DNA from: CAZKAP01 sp964550895 | GTDB taxonomy: Bacteria; Bacteroidota; Bacteroidia; Flavobacteriales; Flavobacteriaceae | NCBI GenBank assembly: GCA_964550895.1 | Contig: CAZKAP010000004.1 | Coordinates: 44,947-108,946 of the forward strand | DNA length: 64,000 nucleotides | Direction of reading: 5' to 3' | Part shown: positions 1 to 12,503 of the stretch, piece by piece | Position numbering within the stretch: position 1 is the first letter of the stretch | Layout: each line of letters opens with the position of its first letter | The notes under the pieces: model-generated | What the model saw: only the letters and a program-made list of their open reading frames with translations | Database searches by the model: none | What the model was told of the DNA's origin: nothing | Position numbers and translations under genes: made by a program

Positions 1-255
1 TCGATTCAGCATCTTAAACTGGACCGCACTCTTATCGCTGATTATGGCACTCATCCCGCCCATGGCATCGATTTCACGCAAAATCTGGCCTTTGGCGATG
101 CCACCCATAGCCGGATTACAACTCATCTGCCCCAGGTTTTGTAAATTCATGCTGATCAGCAAGGTGTCCATCCCCATGTTGGCACTAGCCGCAGCAGCCT
201 CGCAGCCAGCATGCCCACCGCCTACAACTATCACATCGTATACCTTATTCTCCAT
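1..255 (-). CDS. mnmG: MnmG (GidA), tRNA U34 modification FAD enzyme, N-terminal part
   Basis: This is the first 85 codons of a gene that continues beyond base 1. The translation begins MENKVYDVIVVGGGHAGCEA, whose GGGHAGCEAA is the dinucleotide-binding loop that holds FAD. It continues with MSCNPAMGGIAKGQ, a signature of MnmG. With MnmE, MnmG installs the carboxymethylaminomethyl group on wobble uridine 34 of certain tRNAs in the cytoplasm. The ATG at 253-255 lies inside the end of ybeY (11-base overlap), so the two are translationally coupled. mnmG is often found near bacterial origins, which fits the parS site just upstream. The family is certain; only the N-terminus is visible. Confidence 0.95.
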   Translation of the reverse strand, partial: MENKVYDVIVVGGGHAGCEAAAASANMGMDTLLISMNLQNLGQMSCNPAMGGIAKGQILREIDAMGGMSAIISDKSAVQFKMLNR

Positions 256-647
256 GATGTTCCACGTGAAACAATTTTAGCCAATACTCCTCATTGGATC
301 GCATAAGACTCCTTTCTTCCGACGTTGCGTCATTCAAGCCTTTTATATGAAGCAATCCGTGAATCACACACCTCCGCAATTCTTCATTCAGACGTATTGA
401 TTCAATCCGAGCATTCTCTTCTATACAATCCACTCCCAGATGGATTTCATACGCCTGTATAGGACCGCTACTTAAATCACGACTAATAACGTCGGTATCG
501 TAATCATGGTTTAACCATGCCTGGTTTAAGGCTGTCATATCCTCAGTGTTCCTTAACGAAATCTCCAATTCCCTGTTCTCCCAGCCCCACTTCTGAAATA
601 ACCAACCCGCAAAAAAGGAAATACTCTTCACGAGTTCCTCAAATCTA

Positions 648-673
<26 letters not shown>
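245..673 (-). CDS. ybeY: YbeY, endoribonuclease / rRNA maturation factor
   Basis: 142 residues, the normal YbeY length. YbeY is a metal-dependent RNase involved in 16S rRNA 3'-end maturation and ribosome quality control. The signature lies near residues 105-115 as HGLLHIKGLND. The usual form is HGxLHxxGyDH, so the first two metal-binding histidines are present but the third position is Asp. From memory, Bacteroidota members often carry KD or ND here, so this looks like a lineage variant and not a defect. The gene overlaps the DUF4175 gene upstream by 26 bases and mnmG downstream by 11, so the three form one operon. The last codons (FHVEH) double as a parS-type site. Confidence 0.9.
258..273. 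promoter_or_regulatory. parS: parS-type centromere site (ParB binding)
   Basis: The plus strand reads TGTTCCACGTGAAACA, an exact match to the bacterial chromosomal parS consensus TGTTNCACGTGAAACA. It is embedded in coding sequence and encodes the FHVE residues near the YbeY C-terminus. ParB nucleates on such sites and spreads to form the segregation complex, normally close to oriC. I saw no second copy in the window. No parA or parB gene is present here. Confidence 0.8.
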
Positions 674-4268
<3,595 letters not shown>

Positions 4269-4285
4269 ATCGACTGAAATAGCTA

Positions 4286-4293
4286 CAAAAATA
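4286..4293 (-). promoter_or_regulatory. Promoter -7 element for the DUF4175-ybeY-mnmG operon
   Basis: Read on the minus strand this is TATTTTTG, matching the Bacteroidota -7 consensus TAnnTTTG. A TTG lies about 21 bases upstream as a possible -33 element. It ends about 18 bases before the ATG of the DUF4175 gene and is back to back with the gltX element. Confidence 0.6.
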
Positions 4294-4332
4294 ATACATC
4301 TATACGCCCCGGTACAACTTCCTTTTCCTCCC

Positions 4333-4340
4333 TATCTTTG
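4333..4340 (+). promoter_or_regulatory. Promoter -7 element for gltX
   Basis: TATCTTTG matches TAnnTTTG and ends 9 bases before the gltX ATG, implying a very short leader. It overlaps the alternative TTG start at 4338, which argues that the ATG at 4350 is the real start. No clear TTG -33 element is visible. Confidence 0.55.
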
Positions 4341-4349
4341 ATTAAAAAG

Positions 4350-5852
4350 ATGGGTTCTACCGTACGCGTTCGCTTCGCGCCCAGCCCAACAGGGCCCCTT
4401 CACATTGGGGCGCTCCGCACTGCGCTTTACAATTACCTCTTTGCTCGTAAACACAACGGGGTTTTTCTACTCAGAATTGAAGATACCGACCAGAAACGCT
4501 ACGTCGAAAACAGCGAATCCTATATTTTTCGCTCTCTGAAATGGGCAGGACTGATTCCGGACGAATCTCCGGAAAATCCCGGCGGGTTTGGCCCCTACCG
4601 ACAAAGCGAACGCACTGAATTGTACCGGGCCCACATACAACAACTGCTCGATTCCGGTCATGCCTACTACGCCTTCGACACCCCTGAAGAACTCGAGCGA
4701 TGCCGGAAGGAGGCCGAATCGACCGGTCATCCCTTTTCCTACGGGCCTGAAAACCGCAAAAATCTGAACAACTCCCTCTCCCTGGAAGCCTCAGAAACCC
4801 GAAAGAGGATCGCATCCGGAGAGCCCTACGTGATTCGTTTCCTTACACCGGAAAACCAGCAGGTACACTGCCCGGATCTCATCCGGGGCGAGGTGGTCTA
4901 TCAAAGTCATTTGCTCGACGACAAGGTGCTGTTCAAGTCCGACGGACTCCCTACGTACCACCTGGCCAATGTGGTGGACGACCACCTGATGCAAATCTCT
5001 CATGTCATTCGGGGAGAGGAATGGCTACCTTCCCTCCCGCTGCACGTACTCCTGTACAGGGCATTCGATTGGCAACCGCCTGCCTTTGCCCATTTACCCC
5101 TGATACTGAAGCCGAGCGGTCCCGGCAAACTCAGCAAACGGGACGCCCTGAAAGGCGATTTTCCCATCTACCCGCTAACCTGGGAAGACACCCCCGGTTT
5201 CCGCGAGCGCGGCTATCTCCCGGAGGCGCTGAACAACATACTCGCCCTGCTGGGCTGGAGCCCTGCAGACGATCGGGAAATCCTGGCGCTGGAAGAACTC
5301 GTCCATACATTCGACCTGGAGCGCGTTCATAAGGCCGGTGCTCGCTTCGACCCGGAAAAAAACCTCTGGTTTAATCAGCAGCACCTGCAAAAACTCACTC
5401 CGGCTCAAATAGCAGAATGGGTAAGTGCGCCAGGCGCATCCCTTGCACTTCCCGCAGAATGGACCAAAGACCGTGCCTATCTGGAGCGGGTTATCGGTAT
5501 GGTGCAGGAGCGCCTGCAGCTTCTGGCCGATCTGGAAAGGGAGGCCCGGGTATTTTTCGAAGCCCCCCGGGAATACGACCCCAAGGCCACAAAAAAGGCC
5601 TGGAAGGAGCACACCGCTGGCCTCCTAAAGGAATATCTGGGTCGCATGGACGACCTTAGTGAGCCCTCTGCGCTTAAAGACCTGGCCCAGAGCGTAGCCG
5701 CCGAGCATAATCTGGGTATGGGTGCGGTTATGGCACCCTTACGGCTGTCACTGGTCGGAAGCCTCAGTGGCCCGGACCTCTTTGCCATCGCAGAGGCGAT
5801 TGGCCCCGAAGAAACGCGGAAACGCGTGCAGCGGGCGATTGAAACCCTGTAA
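4350..5852 (+). CDS. gltX: Glutamyl-tRNA synthetase
   Basis: 500 residues from ATG at 4350. An in-frame TTG at 4338 exists but lies within the probable promoter. The enzyme charges tRNA-Glu with glutamate using ATP in the cytoplasm. The class I signature is seen at the N-terminus (FAPSPTGPLHIGALR, HIGH-type motif about residues 18-21). The KMSKS-type loop is KLSKRD near residue 260. Length is typical for bacterial GluRS. It is followed by an SPFH gene and a convergent glnS. The window therefore encodes both GluRS and GlnRS, which points to direct glutaminylation of tRNA-Gln. Confidence 0.96.
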   Translation: MGSTVRVRFAPSPTGPLHIGALRTALYNYLFARKHNGVFLLRIEDTDQKRYVENSESYIFRSLKWAGLIPDESPENPGGFGPYRQSERTELYRAHIQQLLDSGHAYYAFDTPEELERCRKEAESTGHPFSYGPENRKNLNNSLSLEASETRKRIASGEPYVIRFLTPENQQVHCPDLIRGEVVYQSHLLDDKVLFKSDGLPTYHLANVVDDHLMQISHVIRGEEWLPSLPLHVLLYRAFDWQPPAFAHLPLILKPSGPGKLSKRDALKGDFPIYPLTWEDTPGFRERGYLPEALNNILALLGWSPADDREILALEELVHTFDLERVHKAGARFDPEKNLWFNQQHLQKLTPAQIAEWVSAPGASLALPAEWTKDRAYLERVIGMVQERLQLLADLEREARVFFEAPREYDPKATKKAWKEHTAGLLKEYLGRMDDLSEPSALKDLAQSVAAEHNLGMGAVMAPLRLSLVGSLSGPDLFAIAEAIGPEETRKRVQRAIETL

Positions 5853-5895
5853 CATTTTAGTACCTGCCGGTACTAGTATCATAAATCCTTTTCCC

Positions 5896-6837
5896 ATGAG
5901 CTACTTTTATACTGCCTTCCTGGTCGCCTTCGGCATCCTATTTCTCCTGAGCGGGCTTTTTATCGTCAAGCAACAGACCGCCGTGGTCGTCGAACGCTTC
6001 GGCCGCTTTCAGAGCATCCGGAATTCCGGCCTTCAGTTTAAGATTCCATTTATCGACCGCATCGCGGGACGCCTATCCCTGAAAATACAACAGCTCGACG
6101 TGGTTATCGAGACCAAGACTCTGGACGATGTCTTCGTGAAGATCAAGGTTTCCGTGCAGTACCTGGTCATCAGAGATAAGGTCTACGATGCCTTCTACAA
6201 GCTCGAATACCCTCATGAGCAGATCACTTCTTTCGTTTTCGATGTGGTGCGCGCTGAGGTTCCCAAGATGAAGCTGGACGACGTCTTCGTGAAAAAAGAC
6301 GACATCGCCATAGCCGTGAAGGCCGAATTGCAGTCGTACATGGAAGACTACGGCTTCGATATCATCAAGACCCTGGTCACCGATATCGACCCCGACGCCC
6401 AGGTAAAGGAGGCCATGAACCGCATCAATGCTTCGGAACGGGAGAAGATCGCAGCCCAGTTCGAGGGGGACGCGGCCCGCATCCTGATCGTGGAAAAAGC
6501 CAAGGCCGAGGCCGAGAGCAAGCGACTGCAGGGGCAGGGCATCGCCGACCAGCGCCGGGAGATCGCCCGGGGCCTCGAGGAATCCGTGGAAGTGTTGAAC
6601 CGGGTAGGTATCAATTCACAGGAGGCCTCGGCACTAATAGTCGTCACCCAACACTACGATACCCTGCAATCGATAGGGGAGGAGACCAACTCCAACCTCA
6701 TACTGCTTCCCAACTCTCCCCAGGCAGGGAGCGATATGCTCAACAATATGGTCGCCTCTTTTACCGCCAGTAATCAGATCGGGGAGGCCATGAAGGAGCA
6801 GAACAAGAAAAGCAAGGACGGGGATAACCCACGTTAA
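5896..6837 (+). CDS. SPFH/band 7 (stomatin-prohibitin family) membrane protein
   Basis: 313 residues from ATG at 5896; the reading frame is open further upstream into gltX but the residues there are gltX shadow. Residues about 3-23 form one N-terminal membrane anchor (YFYTAFLVAFGILFLLSG). An SPFH domain follows (KQQTAVVVERFGRF, then LDVVIETKTLDDVFVKIKV), then an Ala/Glu/Lys-rich helical region (about 190-250) typical of QmcA/stomatin-like oligomers. Such proteins form membrane microdomain scaffolds and often modulate proteases such as FtsH; no specific partner can be read from this context. It starts 43 bases after gltX, so cotranscription is likely. It converges with glnS. Confidence 0.88.
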   Translation: MSYFYTAFLVAFGILFLLSGLFIVKQQTAVVVERFGRFQSIRNSGLQFKIPFIDRIAGRLSLKIQQLDVVIETKTLDDVFVKIKVSVQYLVIRDKVYDAFYKLEYPHEQITSFVFDVVRAEVPKMKLDDVFVKKDDIAIAVKAELQSYMEDYGFDIIKTLVTDIDPDAQVKEAMNRINASEREKIAAQFEGDAARILIVEKAKAEAESKRLQGQGIADQRREIARGLEESVEVLNRVGINSQEASALIVVTQHYDTLQSIGEETNSNLILLPNSPQAGSDMLNNMVASFTASNQIGEAMKEQNKKSKDGDNPR

Positions 6838-6863
6838 TTCCCATGGCCAAGCTTGGTCTTAGC

Positions 6864-8549
6864 TTACGCATCCAACTTGGCCCAGCTGTCTTTGAGTGGG
6901 ACCGTTTGGTTGAAGATTCGCTTGTCGCTCGTGCTGTCCGGATCGAGTACAAAGTATCCCAGGCGCTGGAACTGCAGCTGGGCGCCCAGGCCGGATGAGG
7001 CGATGGAGGGCTCAATCCAGGCCTGCACTACATCCAGGCTGTCCGGATTCACAAACTCCATGAAATCCCGCTCCTTATCCCGATCGGGCATGGGGTCTGT
7101 AAACAGGCGGTCGTACCTGCGGACCTCTACCGGCAGGGCATGGGTGGCGGAAACCCAGTGCAGGGTCCCCTTTACCTTTCGCATGCTTTCCTCGGTGCCG
7201 CTGCCGCTCTTGCTCTTCGGATCGTAGGTGCAATACACTTCGGTCACCCTGCCGTCTTTATCCTTCACGGCTCGTTCGGCCTTGATGATATAGGCGTTCT
7301 TGAGGCGCACCTCCCCTCCGAGTTTCAGTCGAAAGAACTTGCGGTTGGCCTCTTCCCGGAAATCCTCCGCTTCGATATAGAGCTCCCTGGAGAAGGGCAC
7401 CTCACGGGTACCCGCGGATTCGTCCTCCGGGTTGTTTTCCGCCGTAAGCCACTCTTCCCCTTCTTCGGGATAGTTCTCTATGATCAGTTTGATCGGATTC
7501 AGCACGGCCATCACCCGCGGCGCCTTTTTGTTCAGGTCCTCGCGTATGTGATGCTCCAGCAGGGCCACGTCGACCAGATTGTCCCGTTTGGCAATACCCA
7601 CCGTCCTGGCAAAGGCCCTTATGGATTCCGGGGTATACCCCCTCCTTCTGAGGCCGCTGATGGTCGGCATACGAGGATCGTCCCAGCCGTCCACCACGCC
7701 TTCTTCGACCAGCCGGAGCAGCTTGCGTTTGCTTACCACGGTATGACTGATATTCCTGCGGGCAAATTCGCGCTGCTTGGGGCGTATCTTTTCCGCCAGG
7801 TCCAGTTGGTCCAGAAACCAGTCATAAAGCTCTCTGTGGGGCTTAAATTCAAGCGTGCAAAGGGAGTGGGAAATCTGTTCGATATAGTCGCTCTGACCAT
7901 GGGTCCAGTCGTACATGGGGTAGATTTTCCAGTGGTCCCCGGTACGGAAGTGGGGCTTGTGCAGCACGCGATACATAATGGGGTCGCGGAGGAGCATGTT
8001 CGGTGAGGCCATGTCGATCCTGGCCCGAAGCACGTAGCTTCCTTCCGGGTAATCGCCCCTCTTCATCCCCTCGAAAATCATCAGGTTTTCTTCCACGCTG
8101 CGGTCGCGGAAGGGGCTGTTCACTCCGGGTTCGGTCGGGGTGCCCTTCTGCCTGGCCATTTCCTCAGAACTCTGTTCGTCCACGTAAGCCTTTCCCTTGC
8201 GAATCAACTCCACGGCCCAGTCGTAGAGTTGCTGAAAGTAATCGGAAGCATAGCACTCCTTTTCCCAACGAAACCCGAGCCATTCCACATCGCGCTTTAT
8301 GGCCTCGACGAATTCCTTCTCCTCTTTGGCGGGGTTGGTATCGTCGAAGCGCAGATTCACCGGCGCGTCATAGCGAAGTCCCAGCCCAAAGTTCAGGCAG
8401 ATCGAACTGGCATGGCCGATGTGCAGGTATCCGTTAGGCTCTGGGGGAAAGCGAAATTTCAGGTCTTCTTCCCGGTAGTCCTTCGACAGGTCTTCTTCTA
8501 TGATATGCTCGATAAAGTTGAGCGGTTGTTCCTCCCGTTCGTTCTTCAA
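6864..8549 (-). CDS. glnS: Glutaminyl-tRNA synthetase
   Basis: 561 residues. It charges tRNA-Gln directly with glutamine. The HIGH motif is within PPEPNGYLHIGHASS (about residues 31-45), and the KMSKS-equivalent is VVSKRKLL near residue 270. The C-terminal beta-barrel anticodon-binding region is present, so the length is full. The predicted start is a TTG at 8547-8549: the residues that follow (NFIEHIIEEDL) align with the known N-terminus of bacterial GlnRS, and the only nearby ATG is out of frame. A TAnnTTTG element lies about 30 bases upstream. GlnRS has a patchy distribution in bacteria and is related to eukaryotic enzymes. Confidence 0.96.
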   Translation of the reverse strand: MKNEREEQPLNFIEHIIEEDLSKDYREEDLKFRFPPEPNGYLHIGHASSICLNFGLGLRYDAPVNLRFDDTNPAKEEKEFVEAIKRDVEWLGFRWEKECYASDYFQQLYDWAVELIRKGKAYVDEQSSEEMARQKGTPTEPGVNSPFRDRSVEENLMIFEGMKRGDYPEGSYVLRARIDMASPNMLLRDPIMYRVLHKPHFRTGDHWKIYPMYDWTHGQSDYIEQISHSLCTLEFKPHRELYDWFLDQLDLAEKIRPKQREFARRNISHTVVSKRKLLRLVEEGVVDGWDDPRMPTISGLRRRGYTPESIRAFARTVGIAKRDNLVDVALLEHHIREDLNKKAPRVMAVLNPIKLIIENYPEEGEEWLTAENNPEDESAGTREVPFSRELYIEAEDFREEANRKFFRLKLGGEVRLKNAYIIKAERAVKDKDGRVTEVYCTYDPKSKSGSGTEESMRKVKGTLHWVSATHALPVEVRRYDRLFTDPMPDRDKERDFMEFVNPDSLDVVQAWIEPSIASSGLGAQLQFQRLGYFVLDPDSTSDKRIFNQTVPLKDSWAKLDA

Positions 8550-8578
8550 AACATTTGACCGTTTGTGGATTAGTACCG

Positions 8579-8586
8579 CAAAAATA
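8579..8586 (-). promoter_or_regulatory. Promoter -7 element for glnS
   Basis: The minus strand reads TATTTTTG, a match to TAnnTTTG, ending 29 bases before the TTG start of glnS. Its position supports that start because a transcript from here has no in-frame ATG earlier. Confidence 0.55.
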
Positions 8587-8661
8587 AGCCCTAAACGGAC
8601 ATCCCGTATACACTATTCCGGCCTACGCCACAATAATAATAGCCCCCACAACAATAAGTTT

Positions 8662-8698
8662 TAACAACCTCAGAATACCCGGAAATTTAAGGTTGTTA
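8662..8698. repeat. Inverted repeat upstream of the gliding operon
   Basis: TAACAACCT at 8662-8670 and AGGTTGTTA at 8690-8698 form a perfect 9-base inverted repeat with a 19-base spacer. It lies in the leader region before the first gene of the spr operon. It could be an operator or an RNA hairpin in the 5' leader. No known regulator is recognised. Confidence 0.45.
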
Positions 8699-8776
8699 GT
8701 TATGAAAAGGCCCGATTTACTGCGGCGTTCCGAGTGCTCCGGACAGGCACTACGGCGCGGGAAAGGGCACAGCGGT

Positions 8777-11029
8777 ATGGAAAGTCAGCGTTCAATTCGG
8801 TGGTGTTTTGGGCTTGCAATCGGGTGGATTGCAGCCACAGGGGGTGTTTACGGCCAGACTTTTAACAAGCCGGAGCCCGCAGACAACCCCAATCTTCCCG
8901 GAAATTCCGCCTGGACTGCAGCCTGTGCTTCCGCAGACTTCAACGAATACTTCGTCAACTTTACCTGGTCGCCCCCCATCTTAGACCCCTCGAACGAGTT
9001 CATACTCGAGCTTTCGGATGCCGATGGCGATTTCAGTGATCCGACGGAACTGGACAGGGTAGGGGACAAGAATGCGGAATTCGACTTCAACTTCAGCTTT
9101 ACGCTGCCCGAAACGGCCCAGGGCGACAACTTCCGCATGAGAGTGCGCAGTACAAACCCCGAAATGATCAGCCCGGAATCCGATCCCTTCCCCATGTACT
9201 ATATCGGGTATAAGGATCCCATACTGATCAGTGAAAACGGCAACGGCATTATTCCCCCGGCCGGATCGCTCGCCTTCTGCTCCGGCAACTCCATTACGCT
9301 GGCAACCCATTCGGTTCCCAATCCGGAAACGTACAAGTACAACTGGTACCGCAACGGCCTGCTCCTGGACGAAAAGACCAACTCCATCGACATTACGGAG
9401 GAAGGCACCTATCAGGTCGAGATCGATTACGGGAGCAGCTGCTCCGGCTCGGCCAACACCCTTTCGAATACCATCGGCATCTCGGAGACCTCACCGGTTG
9501 GAATCAGCATCGACCCGCCGAGCCAAACCGTACTCTGCCCGGGCGAAACCCTGGAATTAACGGCAAATCCCGATCGCGGGGACCTGGTGTACAGCTGGTT
9601 CCGAGACGGCGTGGAAGTATCGCCTCCCCTGCTTGGAAACAGCACTTTTGAAGTCGATGCGACCAATCCTGACTTTCCCGGGAACTATACCGTGACGGTT
9701 TCCGGAAGCACCGTCTGTTCAGAAACCTCGGCTCCCATAACCCTGAGCCGGGCCGATGTGCCAACGGCCAGCATTAGCTCATCGACCACCGTACTGCTGC
9801 CGGGAGGCAGCATCGAACTTCAGGCCCTGACCACCGCAGCAAACCCGACATTTCAGTGGTATTTGAACGGTAGCCCGATAGCCGGTGCCACCGCCTCCAC
9901 CTACCTGGCCACGGAAGCCGGTACATACAGCGTAGAGGTTTCGGATGCCGATATTCCCTGTCCCGACGCTTCAATCCGCAGTGCGGATTTCGTGATCCAG
10001 TCCCCTTCCTCATACGAGGTTGAAATCGGGGCCGATGCGGGCTATTTGCCCTGTGAATCGGCAGTGGTCACCCTGTCGATTACCGCCGTTTTGGGCCTTG
10101 ACGATCAGGGCACTGCCACGGATTTCACCGGCGAACTGCTGGACTCCTTCAGTTGGCAATGGTATGACACGTCCGGCCCCATAGCCGGAGAAACCGGCAC
10201 GAGTCTTAGTCTGGGTGCGGGTGACAGCGGCACTTACCACGTGGAGGGAACCTTCGGCGCCATCAGCGTCAGTTCGAGCGAACAGGACATCCTGATTAAC
10301 AACGCCCCAGATGTCAATCTGAACAGCGACCGTACGGCCCTCTGCGATGAGGACGACAGCATACGCATCGAACTGGACGACCCTCTGCCGGGAGACAGCT
10401 ACACCTGGACTGTGGACGGGACAGCCACAGGGGTAACCACTTCCGCTATTGTGGCCGACCTGCCCGGAAACTATGTACTCCGACGTACCCGGGACGGCTG
10501 CGAATCCGTTTCTCAGCCCATCGTCATCAGCATGTTCGATCCGGAGGCCGTTGTCCTGGATCGGGAGGAAGAAGTCTCCATACCGAGAGGAGAGAGCCTG
10601 GTAGTAACTGCCTCTGGCGGGGACAACTATCAATGGAGGGATCCGGATGGAAATCCTATAGGCTCCGACGCCTCGGCCACACTCGATCAGGAAGGCACCT
10701 ACAGCGTGGAGGTATCCTCAGGCAGCTGCCTGCTTACCCTCACCATCACGGTAAGCCTGCGAGACACCTTCCCCATCCCCAACGTGATCAGCCCCAACGG
10801 TGACGGCATCAACGACCGCTGGGTGATACCCAACAGCTACTCTTTCCGTTCCGACGTGGTTATCCGAATCTACGGGGAAGCCGGAAATCTCATATTCGAA
10901 CAAGCCAACTATCAGAACGACTGGCCTTCAGGAGGCGCTTTCGGCCGTCAATCCAACGAAATTGTCTATTACATCATTGAGTCGCCCGAGGAGGGCAAGG
11001 TCAAAGGAACCATAACTATAATCCCCTGA
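8777..11029 (+). CDS. sprC: SprC-like T9SS type B cargo with Ig-like domains
   Basis: 750 residues from ATG at 8777, chosen because it gives a compact signal peptide (SIRWCFGLAIGWIAATGGVYGQ). An alternative ATG lies at 8702. After the signal, about five or six Ig-like modules are visible by the recurring pattern WY/WF...GTYxVEV, for example near residues 200, 280 and 370. Residues about 670-750 are a T9SS type B C-terminal sorting domain (NVISPNGDGINDRWVIPN, then VIRIYGEAGNLIFE and NDWPSG). The product should therefore be exported and placed on the cell surface. The next gene starts one base after the stop. The order matches the sprC-sprD-sprB-sprF gliding operon of Flavobacterium johnsoniae, so the symbol rests on context plus architecture. 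Confidence 0.75.
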   Translation: MESQRSIRWCFGLAIGWIAATGGVYGQTFNKPEPADNPNLPGNSAWTAACASADFNEYFVNFTWSPPILDPSNEFILELSDADGDFSDPTELDRVGDKNAEFDFNFSFTLPETAQGDNFRMRVRSTNPEMISPESDPFPMYYIGYKDPILISENGNGIIPPAGSLAFCSGNSITLATHSVPNPETYKYNWYRNGLLLDEKTNSIDITEEGTYQVEIDYGSSCSGSANTLSNTIGISETSPVGISIDPPSQTVLCPGETLELTANPDRGDLVYSWFRDGVEVSPPLLGNSTFEVDATNPDFPGNYTVTVSGSTVCSETSAPITLSRADVPTASISSSTTVLLPGGSIELQALTTAANPTFQWYLNGSPIAGATASTYLATEAGTYSVEVSDADIPCPDASIRSADFVIQSPSSYEVEIGADAGYLPCESAVVTLSITAVLGLDDQGTATDFTGELLDSFSWQWYDTSGPIAGETGTSLSLGAGDSGTYHVEGTFGAISVSSSEQDILINNAPDVNLNSDRTALCDEDDSIRIELDDPLPGDSYTWTVDGTATGVTTSAIVADLPGNYVLRRTRDGCESVSQPIVISMFDPEAVVLDREEEVSIPRGESLVVTASGGDNYQWRDPDGNPIGSDASATLDQEGTYSVEVSSGSCLLTLTITVSLRDTFPIPNVISPNGDGINDRWVIPNSYSFRSDVVIRIYGEAGNLIFEQANYQNDWPSGGAFGRQSNEIVYYIIESPEEGKVKGTITIIP

Positions 11030-11030
11030 T

Positions 11031-12479
11031 ATGAAGTATTTCTACCTCGCCTTCATATCGATGCTATTCTTAGCGCTTCCCGCACTCGCGCAGGAACGGC
11101 AGGGGGGACTATCGACCGAACTGAGCCCGGTCTATACCCAACTCAAGTACCATCGCTACTTGTGGAACCCGGCACTGACTATAGGGGAGAAGGAGGACAC
11201 CTACTTCGGCCTATACCACCGCAACAGTGCCCCTGCCGTCAAAGACAACCTGGAGAGGTACTTTCTTGGTTACCATGCCCAACTGGGTGAACGCGCGGGA
11301 GTTGGACTGGCGCTGGTCCACGATCGGGCGGGGATCATCGACCTGAACAGCGCCCTGATTTCCTTCGGTTACGAGATTTGGCTTAGCCCCAAGGCCCGCA
11401 TGGCATTCGGCCTTCAGGCACTCTATCGCAGATCCCGACTCTCTGAAGGCCGTGTGGTCGCCACCATTCCCAACGATCCCTCACTCAATCAGGAACCATC
11501 CGGGCTGCTGGCTTTGAACCCCGGACTGTCCCTGACCATCAGAAATACACAGTTCTCATTCTCAACTACAGATGCGGCTTCGTATGTATCCCTGGGCGGA
11601 GCCAGCGAACTGTACAATTCCCTGGGCTCTTACAATGCCCAGGTTTCTCAGCGATTCCTTCTTAGAGACCGCAGGAACTCGACACTGAGGATCGAGGCCT
11701 ACCTGCAGCAGAGGGAGTTTGCCCCTTCCTCCAAAGGATTAAACGGCCTATATGAAATTCCGGGGCTAGGCTGGCTTCAGGCGGGCTACGACGATCCTTT
11801 CGGTTTCCACGGAGGGCTCGGACTCAAGGTAAGCCCTTCGCTCGATTTGAACTACACCTTCGAGAGCGGGGCAGGGGAGCTGGCTAACATCACGGCGACT
11901 CACGGACTCGGCATCACCTATCGCACAGAGGCCCGATTCAGTCGCAGGCAGGCTCCCTTACCCCGGGCCAAAAAAGAGAAGAAGCCCAGAGTTAAGAAAC
12001 CCAAAACAAAGAAGCGCGAGCCAAATACTGATGATGGCGAAGTAGACCGGCTGAGGGAAGAACTCGAAGAGGCCAAAAACACCATCGCCTTACAGAGGGG
12101 CGAACTGGATTCCATGGCGACGGAACTGGCCAAACTCAAACGCGAACTCAACATCCTCAAGAATCAGCGGGCACCGAGCAGCGATGCGGCTGGATTGGGG
12201 GACAACAGAGAACTGACCACCCTGAACACAAGCGGGATCGAGGCTGGCTACTACCTGGTGCTCAACACCTACAACACCCTCTCAGAAACTAAAAAAGCAG
12301 TGCGTCTGTACACCCGCATGGGAGTGGAGACACAGTGGTTCATCGACAAGCCAACAAACACCTACTACCTCTTCTGGAAACGGTTTGCCAACCGGGAATC
12401 GGCCGAAGAAACGCTCCGGATCATCACCGAGAGTGACTATCGGGACGAGGCCTGGATCGTGCGGATCGTGTCGGATTGA
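11031..12479 (+). CDS. sprD: SprD-like PorP/SprF-family outer-membrane protein with SPOR-like C-terminus
   Basis: 482 residues. The signal peptide is MKYFYLAFISMLFLALPALA. The part to about residue 300 is a PorP/SprF-type outer-membrane barrel (YTQLKYHRYLWNPALTIGEKED, then repeated amphipathic strands ending FESGAGELANITATHG). Residues about 305-335 are a Lys/Arg-rich linker, about 340-380 a coiled coil (LREELEEAKNTIALQRGELD), and about 400-482 a small alpha/beta domain resembling a SPOR or SPOR-like fold (GYYLVLNTYNTLSETKKAVR). PorP/SprF proteins act in T9SS export of type B cargo. The tail could face the periplasm and touch peptidoglycan, which is inference. It sits between sprC and sprB with gaps of 1 and 24 bases, indicating one operon. 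Confidence 0.78.
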   Translation: MKYFYLAFISMLFLALPALAQERQGGLSTELSPVYTQLKYHRYLWNPALTIGEKEDTYFGLYHRNSAPAVKDNLERYFLGYHAQLGERAGVGLALVHDRAGIIDLNSALISFGYEIWLSPKARMAFGLQALYRRSRLSEGRVVATIPNDPSLNQEPSGLLALNPGLSLTIRNTQFSFSTTDAASYVSLGGASELYNSLGSYNAQVSQRFLLRDRRNSTLRIEAYLQQREFAPSSKGLNGLYEIPGLGWLQAGYDDPFGFHGGLGLKVSPSLDLNYTFESGAGELANITATHGLGITYRTEARFSRRQAPLPRAKKEKKPRVKKPKTKKREPNTDDGEVDRLREELEEAKNTIALQRGELDSMATELAKLKRELNILKNQRAPSSDAAGLGDNRELTTLNTSGIEAGYYLVLNTYNTLSETKKAVRLYTRMGVETQWFIDKPTNTYYLFWKRFANRESAEETLRIITESDYRDEAWIVRIVSD

Positions 12480-12503
12480 ACAAGGAATAACTAACGTATA
12501 GCT

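Noticed and set aside
10233..10245. ACCACGTGGAGG-like and other CACGTG hexamers as further parS sites
   Set aside because: Only the central hexamer matches; the flanking TGTT/AACA arms are absent.
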